Assembly: GCA_016223085.1 (NCBI GenBank)
Contig: JACRPS010000014.1
Span: 199,269 to 263,268, forward strand
Length of the DNA: 64,000 nt
Reading direction: 5' to 3'
Source of the DNA: Chloroflexota bacterium
Lineage (GTDB): Bacteria; Chloroflexota; Anaerolineae; Aggregatilineales; Phototrophicaceae
A program made the position numbers and the translations under genes. Shown piece after piece: positions 1 through 9,754 of the stretch. Within the stretch, counting starts at the first letter, position 1; each line of letters begins with the position of its first letter. The notes beneath the pieces are model-generated. The model saw only the letters and a list, made by a program, of their open reading frames with translations. It ran no database searches and was not told the origin of the DNA.

Positions 1-1774
1 GCGCCGGGTTCACTTCGTTGGAAGTGGTGCCGTCGCCAAAGTCCCAGACATGGGTCAGATTCTGGCCGGAGGACTGGTTGGTGAACTGCACCGTTAGCGG
101 CGCATTGCCCTCCGCCGGGTTGGGGGTAAACGCGGCATCCGGTGCAGCAATGGGCTGGGCGGCTGTAACCGTTCCCTGAGCATCGTCCGTGCCGCCGGGG
201 CCAGTTACCGTCAATGTGACAGTATACGTTCCTGGCGTAGCATAGGTATGGCTCGGATTCTGTGTATCACTCTGCGTGCCGTCGCCAAAATCCCAGCGAT
301 AGGACGTAATCTGCCCGGTTGACTGATTGGTGAACTGGACAGTCAGCGGCGCGTTACCGGAAGTCGGCGTTGCCACAAAACCTGCCACTGGCGCGTTGGG
401 TTTCTGGGTGACAGTGATGATCTGCTGCGCGGTGTTCTGGCCGCCGGGGCCGACCACCGTCAGGCGAGCCGTATACGTGCCCGGATTGTTGTAGGTATGC
501 GCCGGGTTTGCGTCGGTGCTGGTTGTGCCATCGCCAAAGTCCCAGTTAAAACTCTGCATCTGGCCGGTGGACTGGTTGATAAACTGCACCGCAAGCGGAG
601 CATCCCCACTGGATTTATCGGTGCGGAAGGCGGCGACCGGTGGCGGAATGACCGGGTCTTCCACCGTGATTTTGCGGGTCACCGACGATGAACCGCCGGG
701 ACCGGACACCGTCAAAATCACGTTGTAGGTGCCAACGGTGGTGAACTGGTGCGTTGGCGACTGTTCCGCACTCTGTGTGCCATCGCCGAAGTTCCAGTTA
801 TAGGTGGTGATCTGGCCGGTGGACTGGTTCGTAAACTTCACCGTCAGCGGGGATGGGCCACTGACACGATCCTGGGTGAAGGCTGCAACCGGGGCAGAAG
901 CCCCCTGGACGTTGATCTGACGCGAGACATTCGACGAACCGCCAGGGCCGGTTACGGTCAGGGTGACGTTAAACACACCCGGTGACCGGAAGGTGTAGGT
1001 GGGGTTTGGGTCGGGGCTGGTGCCGCCGTCGCCGAAGTTCCAGCTATAGCTGCTGATCTGGCCGCTGGACTGGTTGAAGAAGCGCACGACCAGCGGCGCC
1101 TGGCCGTTGGCGCGATCCTGCGTGAATGCGGCGATGGGGCGCTGGACATTGGGTGTATTGGACGGCACCGGCGTGGGCACCTGGTTCTGGATGCGAATGT
1201 TGTTCACAACCGTGTACAGGCTGCTGCCATCACGCAGGTAAACGCGCAGGCGTAACTGGTAAACCGCATCCTGAACGGCGGTGGTATTCCAGATACCCAG
1301 CAGGCCGTTTATAACGGGCGTCTGAACGATGCCGGTTGCCGGGAACCACAGATTGCCAGGATTGGGGTCCGGGCCGTATTCAAGCTGGTACTGCAAGAAC
1401 TGTGGATGGATGGCCGAACCCAGCACCTGAACCGCACCCGCGACCACATTGCCGGGGATGGGGGACAGAATGACAATGCTGATCGGCAGCGGGGTGCTGG
1501 TTGGGGCGGACGCCACCCACGTGGGCGGCAGGATGACGGTCGTCGGCGGGATTTGGCCTGGACGGGCAGTTGGGATAACAAAGCGTGTCAGCGGCAGAGT
1601 GGTCGGCAGACCAGCCGTCGGCAGCAGGGTTCGGGTTGGCTGCGCAGTGGTGGTAGCGACCTCGGTGAGCGTAATCTGCTCCTCTGGCGCGCTGGTGAGG
1701 TTACAGGCGGCGGCCAGGAATGTGATGACCAGCAACAGTAGCATCACATACCTGGGCTTCGATAATTTAGCCAT
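1..1774 (-). CDS. PKD-repeat lipoprotein, truncated by window edge
   Basis: The frame is open from an ATG at 1774 to the left edge of the window, so the C-terminus is missing (591 codons seen). The N-terminus has a basic start, a hydrophobic stretch and a lipobox LAAAC with the lipid-attachment cysteine at about residue 24, so a surface-anchored lipoprotein is expected. Residues 25-80 are Thr/Pro-rich linker. From about residue 210 there are at least five PKD (immunoglobulin-like) repeats, each marked by a W-x-F-G-D-G core. The cores lie near positions 1028, 780, 528, 279 and 30, a period of about 83 residues. PKD arrays act as extracellular spacers or in carbohydrate and protein binding. What this protein binds cannot be told. 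It is divergent from the response regulator at 1955. Confidence 0.85.
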   Translation of the reverse strand, partial: MAKLSKPRYVMLLLLVITFLAAACNLTSAPEEQITLTEVATTTAQPTRTLLPTAGLPTTLPLTRFVIPTARPGQIPPTTVILPPTWVASAPTSTPLPISIVILSPIPGNVVAGAVQVLGSAIHPQFLQYQLEYGPDPNPGNLWFPATGIVQTPVINGLLGIWNTTAVQDAVYQLRLRVYLRDGSSLYTVVNNIRIQNQVPTPVPSNTPNVQRPIAAFTQDRANGQAPLVVRFFNQSSGQISSYSWNFGDGGTSPDPNPTYTFRSPGVFNVTLTVTGPGGSSNVSRQINVQGASAPVAAFTQDRVSGPSPLTVKFTNQSTGQITTYNWNFGDGTQSAEQSPTHQFTTVGTYNVILTVSGPGGSSSVTRKITVEDPVIPPPVAAFRTDKSSGDAPLAVQFINQSTGQMQSFNWDFGDGTTSTDANPAHTYNNPGTYTARLTVVGPGGQNTAQQIITVTQKPNAPVAGFVATPTSGNAPLTVQFTNQSTGQITSYRWDFGDGTQSDTQNPSHTYATPGTYTVTLTVTGPGGTDDAQGTVTAAQPIAAPDAAFTPNPAEGNAPLTVQFTNQSSGQNLTHVWDFGDGTTSNEVNPA

Positions 1775-1954
1775 AAAACGGCCTTTCTCAGGATTCCCAT
1801 AATACAAACAATACCATGCAGATTATAGCAGTTCTTGCGCTGGACAACCTGACGGTCAACCGGCTATTGAGCGTTAACTTGTCGTCAGGTTGATGTGATG
1901 CTACACTGATTTTTAACCAGGGTTAGCCATGATGGACATAGGAAGACGTTCCTG

Positions 1955-2659
1955 ATGAAAGTGCTGATCGTTGATGACGAGCAGGCAATCCGCGACGCGC
2001 TGGGGCGCAAACTGCGCCGCGAAAACTTTGAAGTGGTGACGTGTGGTGATGGTCTGGAAGGGCTGCGGGCGTTCCATGCCGAGCGGCCTGATCTGGTGAT
2101 TCTGGACATTATCATGCCGGGCAGTATGGATGGGTTAACGGTCTGCCGGCGGATTCGGGAGATCGCCGATACGCCGGTGATGATGTTATCGGCCCAGGCG
2201 GTGACGGAAGACGATGTGATCCAGGGGCTGAACGCCGGGGCAGACGAGTATCTGACCAAGCCAGTGCGGCTGAACGAATTTGTGGCGCGGGTGAATGCGC
2301 TGCTGCGGCGGGCGCAGCTTTCGGTGGCGGAAACCGAGCAGGGGTACAACGACGGTTATCTGAGCATTGATCTGCACCGGCGGCACGTTCATGTCAACGG
2401 GCGGCGTATCCACCTCACGCCGACGGAATTTAAGCTGCTGGCCGTGCTGCTGGAAAACTCCGGGCGGGTAGTACCGCAGCGTGACCTGCTGGAACAGGTT
2501 TGGGGGCGGGAGTACATTGACGACGTATATTATCCCCGTGTGTACATCAGCCAACTGCGGCGCAAGGTCGAACCGGACCCCGCAAACCCCATCTATATCC
2601 TGACTGAACATCGGGTTGGCTACCGCTTTGAGAAACAGGCTTCCGCCAAACTCCAGTAA
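1955..2659 (+). CDS. OmpR/PhoB-family response regulator
   Basis: This is a 234-residue two-domain DNA-binding response regulator. The receiver domain (residues 1-115) has the acidic pair D7/D8, the phosphoacceptor D51 in the ILDIIMPG context, S79 and K102. The C-terminal half (about 140-230) is a winged-helix Trans_reg_C domain ending in the typical VGYRFE wing. The ATG at 1955 sits after a GGAAGA-like Shine-Dalgarno. The membrane histidine kinase starting about 35 bases downstream is the likely partner, so the two genes form a classic two-component pair. The target genes and the signal are not visible here. Confidence 0.93.
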   Translation: MKVLIVDDEQAIRDALGRKLRRENFEVVTCGDGLEGLRAFHAERPDLVILDIIMPGSMDGLTVCRRIREIADTPVMMLSAQAVTEDDVIQGLNAGADEYLTKPVRLNEFVARVNALLRRAQLSVAETEQGYNDGYLSIDLHRRHVHVNGRRIHLTPTEFKLLAVLLENSGRVVPQRDLLEQVWGREYIDDVYYPRVYISQLRRKVEPDPANPIYILTEHRVGYRFEKQASAKLQ

Positions 2660-2692
2660 ACCCCGCCGGACAAGCGCTTCGGGCGGAACGGG

Positions 2693-4918
2693 TTGATGAC
2701 GAGCCTCAACGTTATCACATTGCTGTTTAATGGAATAACCCTGGCGCTGGCGCTGGGGTTCTTGATTATTGTGCTGTGGCAGGATGCGCGTAAGGAACTG
2801 AACCAGTTTTTTGCCATCTTCCTGTTTCTGGTCACGCTGTGGAACATGGGGTCATTGATCGCGCTCGGCGTGCTGCTGATTGATGACACGTCGGTATTGC
2901 TAGCGCTTGCCAGCAGCATTATGGAGATTGGCTTTACCGGATCGAGTATTGCGATTTATACCTTAACTGCTGTACTGGTCGGGGTGCATACGCGGCGATT
3001 CCGCTGGCTGGCGTTTGCGAGTCTGGTGCTGGTGCTGGGGTACCAAGTGTTCCTCATCCTCAATCAGGCACCGGTGCCGCTGCAACTGCGCGAGGAGGGT
3101 GTTGTCCAGTACCGCTTTCAAAACCTGTCAGCCCTGTTTTACCTGACGTTTGACGGGCTGACCTTTTATCTGATCTGGCGTTACCAGCGAAAAATTCGCC
3201 CAGTTGGGTTATTCCTGGGACTTAACCTGTTTGTCATCGGGCAGAGTCTGGGTTTTCTAAATCCGGCCCTGGGAATTACAGCGGCTTCGATCAACATCAG
3301 TTCACTGGCGGCGCTGGTCATTAGTTTTGCGGTGCTGAAACGGGAGATTATCAGCCCACTGGCAGAGCGTATTACCCAACTGGAAGCCATTCACAAGGTG
3401 AGCCTGGCGATTACCAGCCAGATCAGCCTCGAACGGGTGCTGGAACAGATTGCGATTCAGGCCGCAGGCTGGCTGGATGCTGATGCTGCCGGCATCTTTC
3501 TGGTGGACGAGGGATGTTTGCGGCTGGCAACCGTCCATAATCTGCCGGCCAGCTTCATCCATTCAACACTCGACTGGGGGTGTGGCGTTGCCGGTACGGT
3601 GGCGCAGACGCGGCAGTCCATTTATCTGGAAAATTACGGACGTGACTGGAAAGGCGCGGCTGATCTGCCGCTGGCGCGTGAAACGTTTGGCTCGGTGATC
3701 TCCGTGCCGCTAATGTACGGTAATGACGCCATCGGCGTTTTGATGGTGATTTCCGGTCGGCAGGGGCATATGTTCCGGCGGGAAGATGTACGCCCGCTGG
3801 AACTGCTGGGCGCACAGGCGGCGGTAGCGATTGCGCATAGTCATTCATTTGCGGAACAGAACAAGTTAACGGCGCAGGTGGAAGCCGCCCGAAGCCAGCT
3901 TGAGACGGTATTAACGAGCACGGAAAACCCGGTCATCGCCATTAACCGCCAGTTCCGGCTGATCTTCGCCAATCCCGCCGCACAAAATCTGTTCATTCGA
4001 AGGCTGGACGATGAATCGCCGTCCATCACCAGGTTGCTGCCCGCCAATATGCTGCCAGAAGATTACCGCGAAGTTTTAAAACAGCTCAAACGCAGCGGCT
4101 CATATATTTATGAGGTGTCGCTTCGAGGGCAGGTGTTTTTATGCCATGTCGGTCAGCTTGGCCGGCCACGACCGGCAGGGTGGGTGGCCGTCTTGAATGA
4201 CGTAACGCAGTTAAAGGAACTGGACCGCCTGAAAAGCGAAATGGTGCGCATGACCAGCCATGATCTCAAGAATCCGTTACAGGCGGCGATGGCAAATCTC
4301 GAACTGCTGGAAGAAGACGTGGCGGCCTTCGATAACGTGGAAGTTCATACATCCGTTGCCACGATTGGCAAGCAGTTACTACGTATGAACCGGATCATCG
4401 CCGGCATTCTTGATCTGGAACGCCTGAAGGCCGGCACACTGGCAATGGTGGCCTGCCATCCCCGGCAGATCATTGATAATAGCCTGGATGAAGTAGTACA
4501 CATCGCTACCGACAAACGCATCACGTTACAGGCTATGGTTAGCGAGGATGTTCCGTGCTTCCTGGCAGACCCCGGCCAGTTCGAACGTGCCTTGATCAAT
4601 CTGCTTGAGAACGCGGTCAAGTTTACGCCTGAGGGTGGGCAGGTAACGGTACGGGTGCGACATGAAGCGGATTCTGTGGTGTTTGAAGTGGAGGACAACG
4701 GTATCGGTATCCCGGCCAATTTGCAGCCGGTGGTATTTGATCGCTTTGTGCGTGGCGGACAGCGCGGGCAGAAGGGTGCCGAGCATATCAGTGGTTCAGG
4801 GTTGGGCTTAAGTATCGTCAAGACAATTGTTGAGAACCACAATGGCGAAGTATGGCTGTGTAGTACGGAAGGACTGGGAACGACCTTTTATATACGGGTT
4901 CCGGCAGCGATGGGGTAA
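2693..4918 (+). CDS. membrane sensor histidine kinase (7TM-like, GAF, PAS, HisKA, HATPase)
   Basis: The protein is about 741 residues. Residues 1-230 form about seven hydrophobic helices without a signal peptide, like the 7TM sensor module of many Chloroflexota and Firmicutes kinases. A GAF domain (about 240-375), a PAS-like segment (about 395-490), a HisKA domain with the phosphoacceptor His near residue 523 (SHDLKNP) and a HATPase_c domain follow. N (ENAVKF), G1 (DNGIGIP) and G2 (GSGLGLSI) boxes are visible in the ATPase domain. The frame can begin at TTG 2693, but the ATG at 2696 next to it is the more likely start. It is co-oriented with the OmpR-type regulator upstream and probably phosphorylates it. 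The signal is unknown. Confidence 0.92.
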   Translation: MMTSLNVITLLFNGITLALALGFLIIVLWQDARKELNQFFAIFLFLVTLWNMGSLIALGVLLIDDTSVLLALASSIMEIGFTGSSIAIYTLTAVLVGVHTRRFRWLAFASLVLVLGYQVFLILNQAPVPLQLREEGVVQYRFQNLSALFYLTFDGLTFYLIWRYQRKIRPVGLFLGLNLFVIGQSLGFLNPALGITAASINISSLAALVISFAVLKREIISPLAERITQLEAIHKVSLAITSQISLERVLEQIAIQAAGWLDADAAGIFLVDEGCLRLATVHNLPASFIHSTLDWGCGVAGTVAQTRQSIYLENYGRDWKGAADLPLARETFGSVISVPLMYGNDAIGVLMVISGRQGHMFRREDVRPLELLGAQAAVAIAHSHSFAEQNKLTAQVEAARSQLETVLTSTENPVIAINRQFRLIFANPAAQNLFIRRLDDESPSITRLLPANMLPEDYREVLKQLKRSGSYIYEVSLRGQVFLCHVGQLGRPRPAGWVAVLNDVTQLKELDRLKSEMVRMTSHDLKNPLQAAMANLELLEEDVAAFDNVEVHTSVATIGKQLLRMNRIIAGILDLERLKAGTLAMVACHPRQIIDNSLDEVVHIATDKRITLQAMVSEDVPCFLADPGQFERALINLLENAVKFTPEGGQVTVRVRHEADSVVFEVEDNGIGIPANLQPVVFDRFVRGGQRGQKGAEHISGSGLGLSIVKTIVENHNGEVWLCSTEGLGTTFYIRVPAAMG

Positions 4919-4966
4919 AATAGAGAGGTGGTTAAATTCGCGTAGTCATAACAGACCGAGGATATA

Positions 4967-5926
4967 ATGAGATTCTACCCTATCACCGCCAGCTTTATCC
5001 TTTTAACCCTCCTAACACTCACACCTATCCACATTCATGCACAGGAAACCACCCCATCATCAATATCCGACATAAAAGCCGTTAAAATCAGCCAGCCATT
5101 CACACAGGCTGATTTATCCGTCATCACTGCCAACACCCAACGACCCAACGGCATGACCTGGCACAACAACAAGCTCTACACCGTTTGCAGTGGCGACTGG
5201 ACCGTCTATGAAATTGATTCTACCAATGGCGAGACCGCCCAGTACATCTACGGGGTCAGAAACGCCCATTCACTTCTAGCAAGTGATTCCAACGAAGGAA
5301 TCCAACTTCTCATACCCGATTTCCAAACCGACTCATTGATTCGGATTCAACGAGGTGTTACAGAGAATATCGCCACAGGACTCAACGGCCCTTGGGGGAT
5401 TACATCGCTCAATCCGGAAACCCTCATCGTAACGAACCTCAAGGCGAACAATGCTGTCGCCATCTCCGGGAACGAGACCAGTGAGATTATCACTAACCTC
5501 CGCTCTCCAACCGGAATCGCCGTTAATAGTCAGTATCTATTTATCGCCAATACAGGTAGCGCCAGACGGGCTATTGAATGGTTCGACCTATCACAACTAC
5601 CCTCAGGGGAGCGAGACACCCCACTCAAAGCAGATGAAGAAGGAAAGCCTCTCGTCAGTGGCCTCCAGAACACCACCGGGATCACACTTGGACCCGACGG
5701 TCTATTGTATTTTGCCTATGCTTTGGGAACACGTGGTATTGTAGGACGAGTTGACCCGGAAGTTTGCATCAACAACGGTGGATGCAGTAACGACCAGATT
5801 GAAACAGTTGTTTTTACCGAACTGCCCGTACCACTGGCCGGACTAACTGTTTCACCAGATATGCGCCTGTTCGTCCACAGCATGTACAGCCCGGAACTGT
5901 ACTGGCTACAACTGCCAACTGAATAA
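4967..5926 (+). CDS. secreted NHL/ScyD-like beta-propeller protein
   Basis: The product is 319 residues and starts at an ATG preceded by GAGGATATA. Residues 1-25 form a signal peptide ending near HAQE. The mature part contains repeated short segments of the beta-propeller kind, such as RPNGMTWHNNKLY, SPTGIAVNSQYLFIANT and TTGITLGPDGLLYFAY. These are the 'G-hydrophobic...G-LY/ADT' signatures of NHL and ScyD/SMP-30-like propellers. A CxxNGGC element near residue 265 may form a disulphide. Catalytic residues are not obvious, so binding or scaffold roles are as likely as enzymatic ones. Codon use looks more AT-rich than in its neighbours. A strong terminator follows directly. Confidence 0.7.
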   Translation: MRFYPITASFILLTLLTLTPIHIHAQETTPSSISDIKAVKISQPFTQADLSVITANTQRPNGMTWHNNKLYTVCSGDWTVYEIDSTNGETAQYIYGVRNAHSLLASDSNEGIQLLIPDFQTDSLIRIQRGVTENIATGLNGPWGITSLNPETLIVTNLKANNAVAISGNETSEIITNLRSPTGIAVNSQYLFIANTGSARRAIEWFDLSQLPSGERDTPLKADEEGKPLVSGLQNTTGITLGPDGLLYFAYALGTRGIVGRVDPEVCINNGGCSNDQIETVVFTELPVPLAGLTVSPDMRLFVHSMYSPELYWLQLPTE

Positions 5927-5929
5927 GCC

Positions 5930-5968
5930 GAGGGAGGACTTCTCCACGCTGCGGAGAAGTCCTCCCTC
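5930..5968. terminator. bidirectional intrinsic terminator
   Basis: A perfect 16-bp inverted repeat (5930-5945 with 5953-5968) encloses a 7-base loop between two convergent genes that stop at 5926 (+) and 5986 (-). T-runs are weak on both sides, but the stem is long and exactly where a shared terminator is expected. Confidence 0.75.
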
Positions 5969-5985
5969 TGACCCTATGGAACCAA

Positions 5986-6732
5986 TTACAGAATCTTGCT
6001 GAGGAAACTTTTTAGACGTTCATGCGACGGGTTATTAAATAGATCGTACGGCGTTGTATCCACGATCTTTTCCCCATTGTCCATAAAGATGATCCGATCC
6101 GCCGCCGCGCGCGCAAAACCCATTTCATGAGTGACAACCACCATTGTCATGCCTTCCCTAGCAAGGTTCAGCATCACGTCCAGTACTTCCTTAATCATTT
6201 CCGGGTCGAGTGCCGACGTTGGCTCGTCAAACAGCATGATTTTGGGGTGCATCGCCAGCGCGCGGGCAATCGCCACCCGCTGCTGCTGTCCGCCGGACAG
6301 TTTAGCCGGGTAAACATGCGCCTTTTCCGGGATGCCGACCTTCTGTAACTGCTCAAACGCAATCCGTTCCGCTTCAGCCTTGCTGCGCTTTCGCACGATT
6401 TGCTGCGCCAGCATGACATTTTCCAGTGCCGTCAGATTCGGGAACAAGTTAAACTGCTGGAATACCATCCCAACTTCGGTGCGAATTTTATTAATGTCCG
6501 TAGAGCGATGGGTCAGGTGAATACCGTCCACCCAGATATCCCCTGTATCATGTGTCTCCAGATGATTGATACAGCGCAGCAGCGTACTTTTACCGGAACC
6601 GCTTGGTCCAATAATAACAACCACTTCACCAGTATGAACGTCCAAGCTCACATTCCGCAAAGCATGAACACGCCCAAATGATTTGGACACATTCTGTATC
6701 TGAATAATCACATTCGATGACCCGCTGCCCAT
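5986..6732 (-). CDS. polar amino acid ABC transporter ATP-binding protein (GlnQ/HisP type)
   Basis: This 248-residue cytoplasmic ATPase energises amino acid import. Walker [10 protein letters not shown] is at 42-50, the Q-loop FQQFNLFP at 91-98, the signature LSGGQ at 145-149, Walker B IMLFDEP at 165-171, and the H-loop lies in VVVTHEM. The length and the FQQFNLFP form of the Q-loop are typical of the polar amino acid uptake (PAAT) family. It is the last gene of a minus-strand operon (binding protein, permease, ATPase) and starts 5 bases after the permease stop. Confidence 0.95.
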   Translation of the reverse strand: MGSGSSNVIIQIQNVSKSFGRVHALRNVSLDVHTGEVVVIIGPSGSGKSTLLRCINHLETHDTGDIWVDGIHLTHRSTDINKIRTEVGMVFQQFNLFPNLTALENVMLAQQIVRKRSKAEAERIAFEQLQKVGIPEKAHVYPAKLSGGQQQRVAIARALAMHPKIMLFDEPTSALDPEMIKEVLDVMLNLAREGMTMVVVTHEMGFARAAADRIIFMDNGEKIVDTTPYDLFNNPSHERLKSFLSKIL

Positions 6733-6737
6733 CTCTT

Positions 6738-7679
6738 TTAATCCTCGCGTTTATCTGCCTGCAGGCGGCGTTCCAGATAATAGGCCGCCATCGAAAGCAA
6801 AATCGTCAGGTTGGCATAGATGAACGCGAGTATCAGCAGTCCTTCCGGGTAACGGAAACGGTTGCTGGAATACTGGCGTGTGAGATACGAAATCTCCGGC
6901 ACCGCGACTACCGATGCCAGCGACGTATCCTTCAGCAAAAACACAAAGTTATTCACCAGCGCGGGCAGAACGTTGCGAATAGCCTGCGGCAAAATCACGT
7001 ACCGCATCGCCTGGAGATAGGTCATACCCAGCGACCGCGCCGCCTCCATCTGACCGCGCCCGATGCTCTCAATACCCGCGCGAAAGACTTCCGTCATAAA
7101 GGCGCCATAGGTCAGAGCAAAGGCAAACATGATACGCCACATCGGGTCAATATCGCGTGTCCGCAGAGTGGTAGTGTCTATGTTTTCTTCAGGAACTCCC
7201 ACCATCCGCTGTAGCAGGTTATCCAGAAACGGAACATTTGGCGCTGCTGGCGCCGCTGCCTGCTCATCACCAGCGCCCGTTATCCAGTCTACAAAACCAG
7301 GGGTAATCACGAAGGCAAAGATGAGGATAATCACCAGCAGCGGCAGCCCGCGAAAGATTTCCACGTAAAAGGTTGAAAGGTTATAGATAATGATGTTTTT
7401 GGAGATACGCCCAAAGGCAGCGATTAAACCAAACAGCATGGCAAACAGAAACGACACCATCGTCATCTGCATCGTCGCCGAGATACCCGGCACAATATAA
7501 TTCCAGGTTTCAATCAAAACAGGGCTGGTGCTGATCGCATAAACGAGCAACACATCTATAACAATAAACGCAATAAACCAGCTCTGCCGCTGAATCAGGC
7601 CACGTGTAAAGGCGCGAACATCCAGAAACTGCCGGGAAGGTACATCAAGCTGCGATGGGGTAACACGAGTTGAGGACAT
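6738..7679 (-). CDS. polar amino acid ABC transporter permease
   Basis: The product is a 313-residue inner-membrane permease. There is a hydrophobic helix near residues 35-55, then several TM segments, with a hydrophilic, Ala/Pro-rich insertion around residues 130-165 ([12 protein letters not shown]). The EAA loop that contacts the ATPase is recognisable near residues 232-250 ([21 protein letters not shown]). A single permease gene suggests that it works as a homodimer. The insertion makes it longer than the usual 220-250 residue family members. Confidence 0.93.
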   Translation of the reverse strand: MSSTRVTPSQLDVPSRQFLDVRAFTRGLIQRQSWFIAFIVIDVLLVYAISTSPVLIETWNYIVPGISATMQMTMVSFLFAMLFGLIAAFGRISKNIIIYNLSTFYVEIFRGLPLLVIILIFAFVITPGFVDWITGAGDEQAAAPAAPNVPFLDNLLQRMVGVPEENIDTTTLRTRDIDPMWRIMFAFALTYGAFMTEVFRAGIESIGRGQMEAARSLGMTYLQAMRYVILPQAIRNVLPALVNNFVFLLKDTSLASVVAVPEISYLTRQYSSNRFRYPEGLLILAFIYANLTILLSMAAYYLERRLQADKRED

Positions 7680-7704
7680 GAATCATCCCTTGCTGATAAA
7701 CACG

Positions 7705-7729
7705 GCGGGGTGAGCCACGCCCACCCCGC
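7705..7729 (-). promoter_or_regulatory. intercistronic hairpin between binding protein and permease
   Basis: A perfect 8-bp GC-rich stem (7705-7712 with 7722-7729) with a 9-base loop lies in the 74-base gap between the binding-protein stop and the permease start. Read on the minus strand it is not followed by a strong T-run. A partial terminator or mRNA-stabilising hairpin, which would favour the binding protein, is likely. This is inference from structure and position. Confidence 0.5.
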
Positions 7730-7753
7730 ATTTTACGAAACCACCAAATGAGC

Positions 7754-8563
7754 TTACTCGCTACCCTCGGATGCAAACCACTTGGCGTATACTTCCTCCC
7801 AGCGCCCACTCGCTTCCAGCGCCGACATCGCCGCGTTAATCGGCTTTACCAGATCACTACCGGGTGGGAAAGCAAAAGCCAGACCTTCCAGACCGGCCAG
7901 CGATTCCGGCAGCGTCTTCATCGCGCCACTGCGTTCCTCAATCCAGCCTTCCGCCGCCGGGCGATCAACCACCACCGCATCCACGTCATCATTCAGCAGC
8001 GCTTCAATCGCTGCCCCAAACACGTCGTAGCTCTGGACGTTATCCACGCCGAAAATTTCATGCGCCGTAATTTCATTGGTTGTCCCGATTTGCGTAGCAA
8101 CCCGGTAATCAGGTAGCGCCAGCAACTCCTCAACCGTTGAGAAACGCGTTTCATCAGCACGTACGAGAAGCGTTTCATCATATGCCTGGTAAAGCTGTGA
8201 GAAATCTACCGTCTCGTCACGCTCTTTTGTATACGTGATGCCGTCCGCAGCCACATCAAACTCACCGCGCCCGATAGCAGCCAGCATCCCGTCCCAGGTT
8301 GTCTGCACAAACACCGGCTTACAGTTCAGCAGATGACAGATATCGCGAAACGTATCATAGTCCCACCCAACTGCCTCACCATCTTCATTAATAAAGTTAT
8401 AGGGCGGATAAGCATTTTCCACCGCGACGGTAATCTCACGGCCACCCAGATCAGGCCAGCGCACCTTGTCACTGACTTCATCTTCCTGAGCCACCACCAT
8501 AATCACCGGCAACAGGAGCACCAGCAGCAGGAACAATAACCATTTTAAGCGGGACACGTTCAT
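7754..8563 (-). CDS. polar amino acid ABC transporter substrate-binding protein
   Basis: This 269-residue protein has a signal peptide (MNVSRLKWLLFLLLVLLLPV..., cleavage near VVAQ) and a family-3 solute-binding (SBP_bac_3) fold. The start of the fold (REITVAVENAYPPYNFINEDGEAVGWDYD) and the signature region GEFDVAADGITYTKER are characteristic. It captures an amino acid outside the membrane and delivers it to the permease encoded downstream. The exact amino acid cannot be assigned. There is no lipobox cysteine, so anchoring, if any, is by an uncleaved signal helix. It is the first gene of the three-gene operon, with the ATG at 8563. Confidence 0.94.
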   Translation of the reverse strand: MNVSRLKWLLFLLLVLLLPVIMVVAQEDEVSDKVRWPDLGGREITVAVENAYPPYNFINEDGEAVGWDYDTFRDICHLLNCKPVFVQTTWDGMLAAIGRGEFDVAADGITYTKERDETVDFSQLYQAYDETLLVRADETRFSTVEELLALPDYRVATQIGTTNEITAHEIFGVDNVQSYDVFGAAIEALLNDDVDAVVVDRPAAEGWIEERSGAMKTLPESLAGLEGLAFAFPPGSDLVKPINAAMSALEASGRWEEVYAKWFASEGSE

Positions 8564-8661
8564 CTCTCACTCCTTAACAAACCGAAAGGATACGCGACTA
8601 TTAAACGGAAACCAGCCAGACTTCGCAAGTGTACAAAACGTTTATAAATGTAACCCACCGT

Positions 8662-9750
8662 TTAGTCAAGTTCAACAAACGGCAGATCGTGATAGGCAGC
8701 ACGACGACCTACCAGGCGTAATTTGGATTCGCGCGTCTGGCGCTTGAAGGCCGCTTCTGCCTTCAGGGCCGCCGAACGGTTCGGACAGCGCCAGGCAGCA
8801 ACCAGTCGAACCGGACGGCGGACGGCTGTGTAGGCCGCGCCCCGACCCGCATTATGAATATCCACCCGGCGGCGTAAATTGGTAGTAATACCGGTATAGA
8901 GAGACTGGTCACTACATTCCAGCACGTACAGATACCACGCTTCCGGCTGCCGCAGCACATACCAGCAGTGGCCCTCCCTCACGACAAAATCCGCCGCATA
9001 CCAGCCCTGCTGGAAGGCCGACAGCAGCACGTCCCGCAGTGCCAGCCGCCACTGCAAGGCAGCAGCCGGACTGGCGCGTTTAAGCGCGGCCAGATCGAAG
9101 GGGATTTCCACAAAACAGGCTGGTGGTGCCAAAGCGAGGACATCGGTGGCCTGCACCGGGCAGCCATCCTCACCCGACAAGAGTGCTACCGCGTCCGATG
9201 GAACTCTAACGGGAGAGTCCATCGTCTGACCGTCTGCCAGCGCCTGAACACGCCGGTCGCGCAGTTTCCAGGTAACTTCCAGACGGTCAGACGGCAGCCC
9301 AGCATTAATCGCGTCGGTCATTTCGCCATAAAAATTAACGTGATAAACGTTCGCAATCGCGCCCAGGCGATGCAAATTGAAGTTCGCATTGCCTCGCTGC
9401 AACGGATCATACGTCCAGCCGATGGTATCGTAGTCATGTTGCAGCGCCCAGGAACGCTGAAACTGTTTCAAGGCAAAACCAACGCCCTGTCCCTGATAGT
9501 CCGGGTGTACCGCTGCCATATGCGACCACAGCAGCCAGTTCCGCCCACGCCGGCCCGGCAGCGCCAGCGCCATCCCCACCATTGTCGCACCATCATAAGC
9601 GCCAACCGCCAGACCGCCATTTAAGACGATGGCATGGATGATGCTGGACGCAACCGCATCACGCTCGGTTAAGCCCCAGACAAGGATTTCAAGAGCAACA
9701 ACCTGTTCGTATTCACGAACATCGTGCAGGATTCGGTAGTCCAGCGACAC
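8662..9750 (-). CDS. GNAT acetyltransferase fused to a GIY-YIG nuclease domain
   Basis: The frame is open from 9789. The likely start is GTG 9750, because GGGGAAG lies 6-12 bases upstream and the preceding gene stops at 9755-9757. The N-terminal 175 residues are a GNAT-type acetyltransferase of the COG3375-like class; the acetyl-CoA loop is seen as VHPDYQGQGVGFALK. The C-terminal 90 residues are a YhbQ/UPF0213-type GIY-YIG domain (YLYVLECSDQSLYTGIT, then LRRRVDIHNAGRGAAYT), with the GIY/YIG Tyr residues, Arg and a later Glu (AEAAF) present. Both domains are complete in one frame. The combination is unusual; the role, perhaps nucleic-acid maintenance, is inference. Confidence 0.85.
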   Translation of the reverse strand: MSLDYRILHDVREYEQVVALEILVWGLTERDAVASSIIHAIVLNGGLAVGAYDGATMVGMALALPGRRGRNWLLWSHMAAVHPDYQGQGVGFALKQFQRSWALQHDYDTIGWTYDPLQRGNANFNLHRLGAIANVYHVNFYGEMTDAINAGLPSDRLEVTWKLRDRRVQALADGQTMDSPVRVPSDAVALLSGEDGCPVQATDVLALAPPACFVEIPFDLAALKRASPAAALQWRLALRDVLLSAFQQGWYAADFVVREGHCWYVLRQPEAWYLYVLECSDQSLYTGITTNLRRRVDIHNAGRGAAYTAVRRPVRLVAAWRCPNRSAALKAEAAFKRQTRESKLRLVGRRAAYHDLPFVELD

Positions 9751-9754
9751 AGCA

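Noticed and set aside
1-1150. Spaced repeats every about 250 bases, possible CRISPR
   Set aside because: The repeats are coding PKD domains with a period of about 83 residues, far longer than CRISPR spacing.
1406-1802. Plus-strand frames over the lipoprotein
   Set aside because: The minus-strand lipoprotein reading has a lipobox and PKD repeats; these frames show neither.
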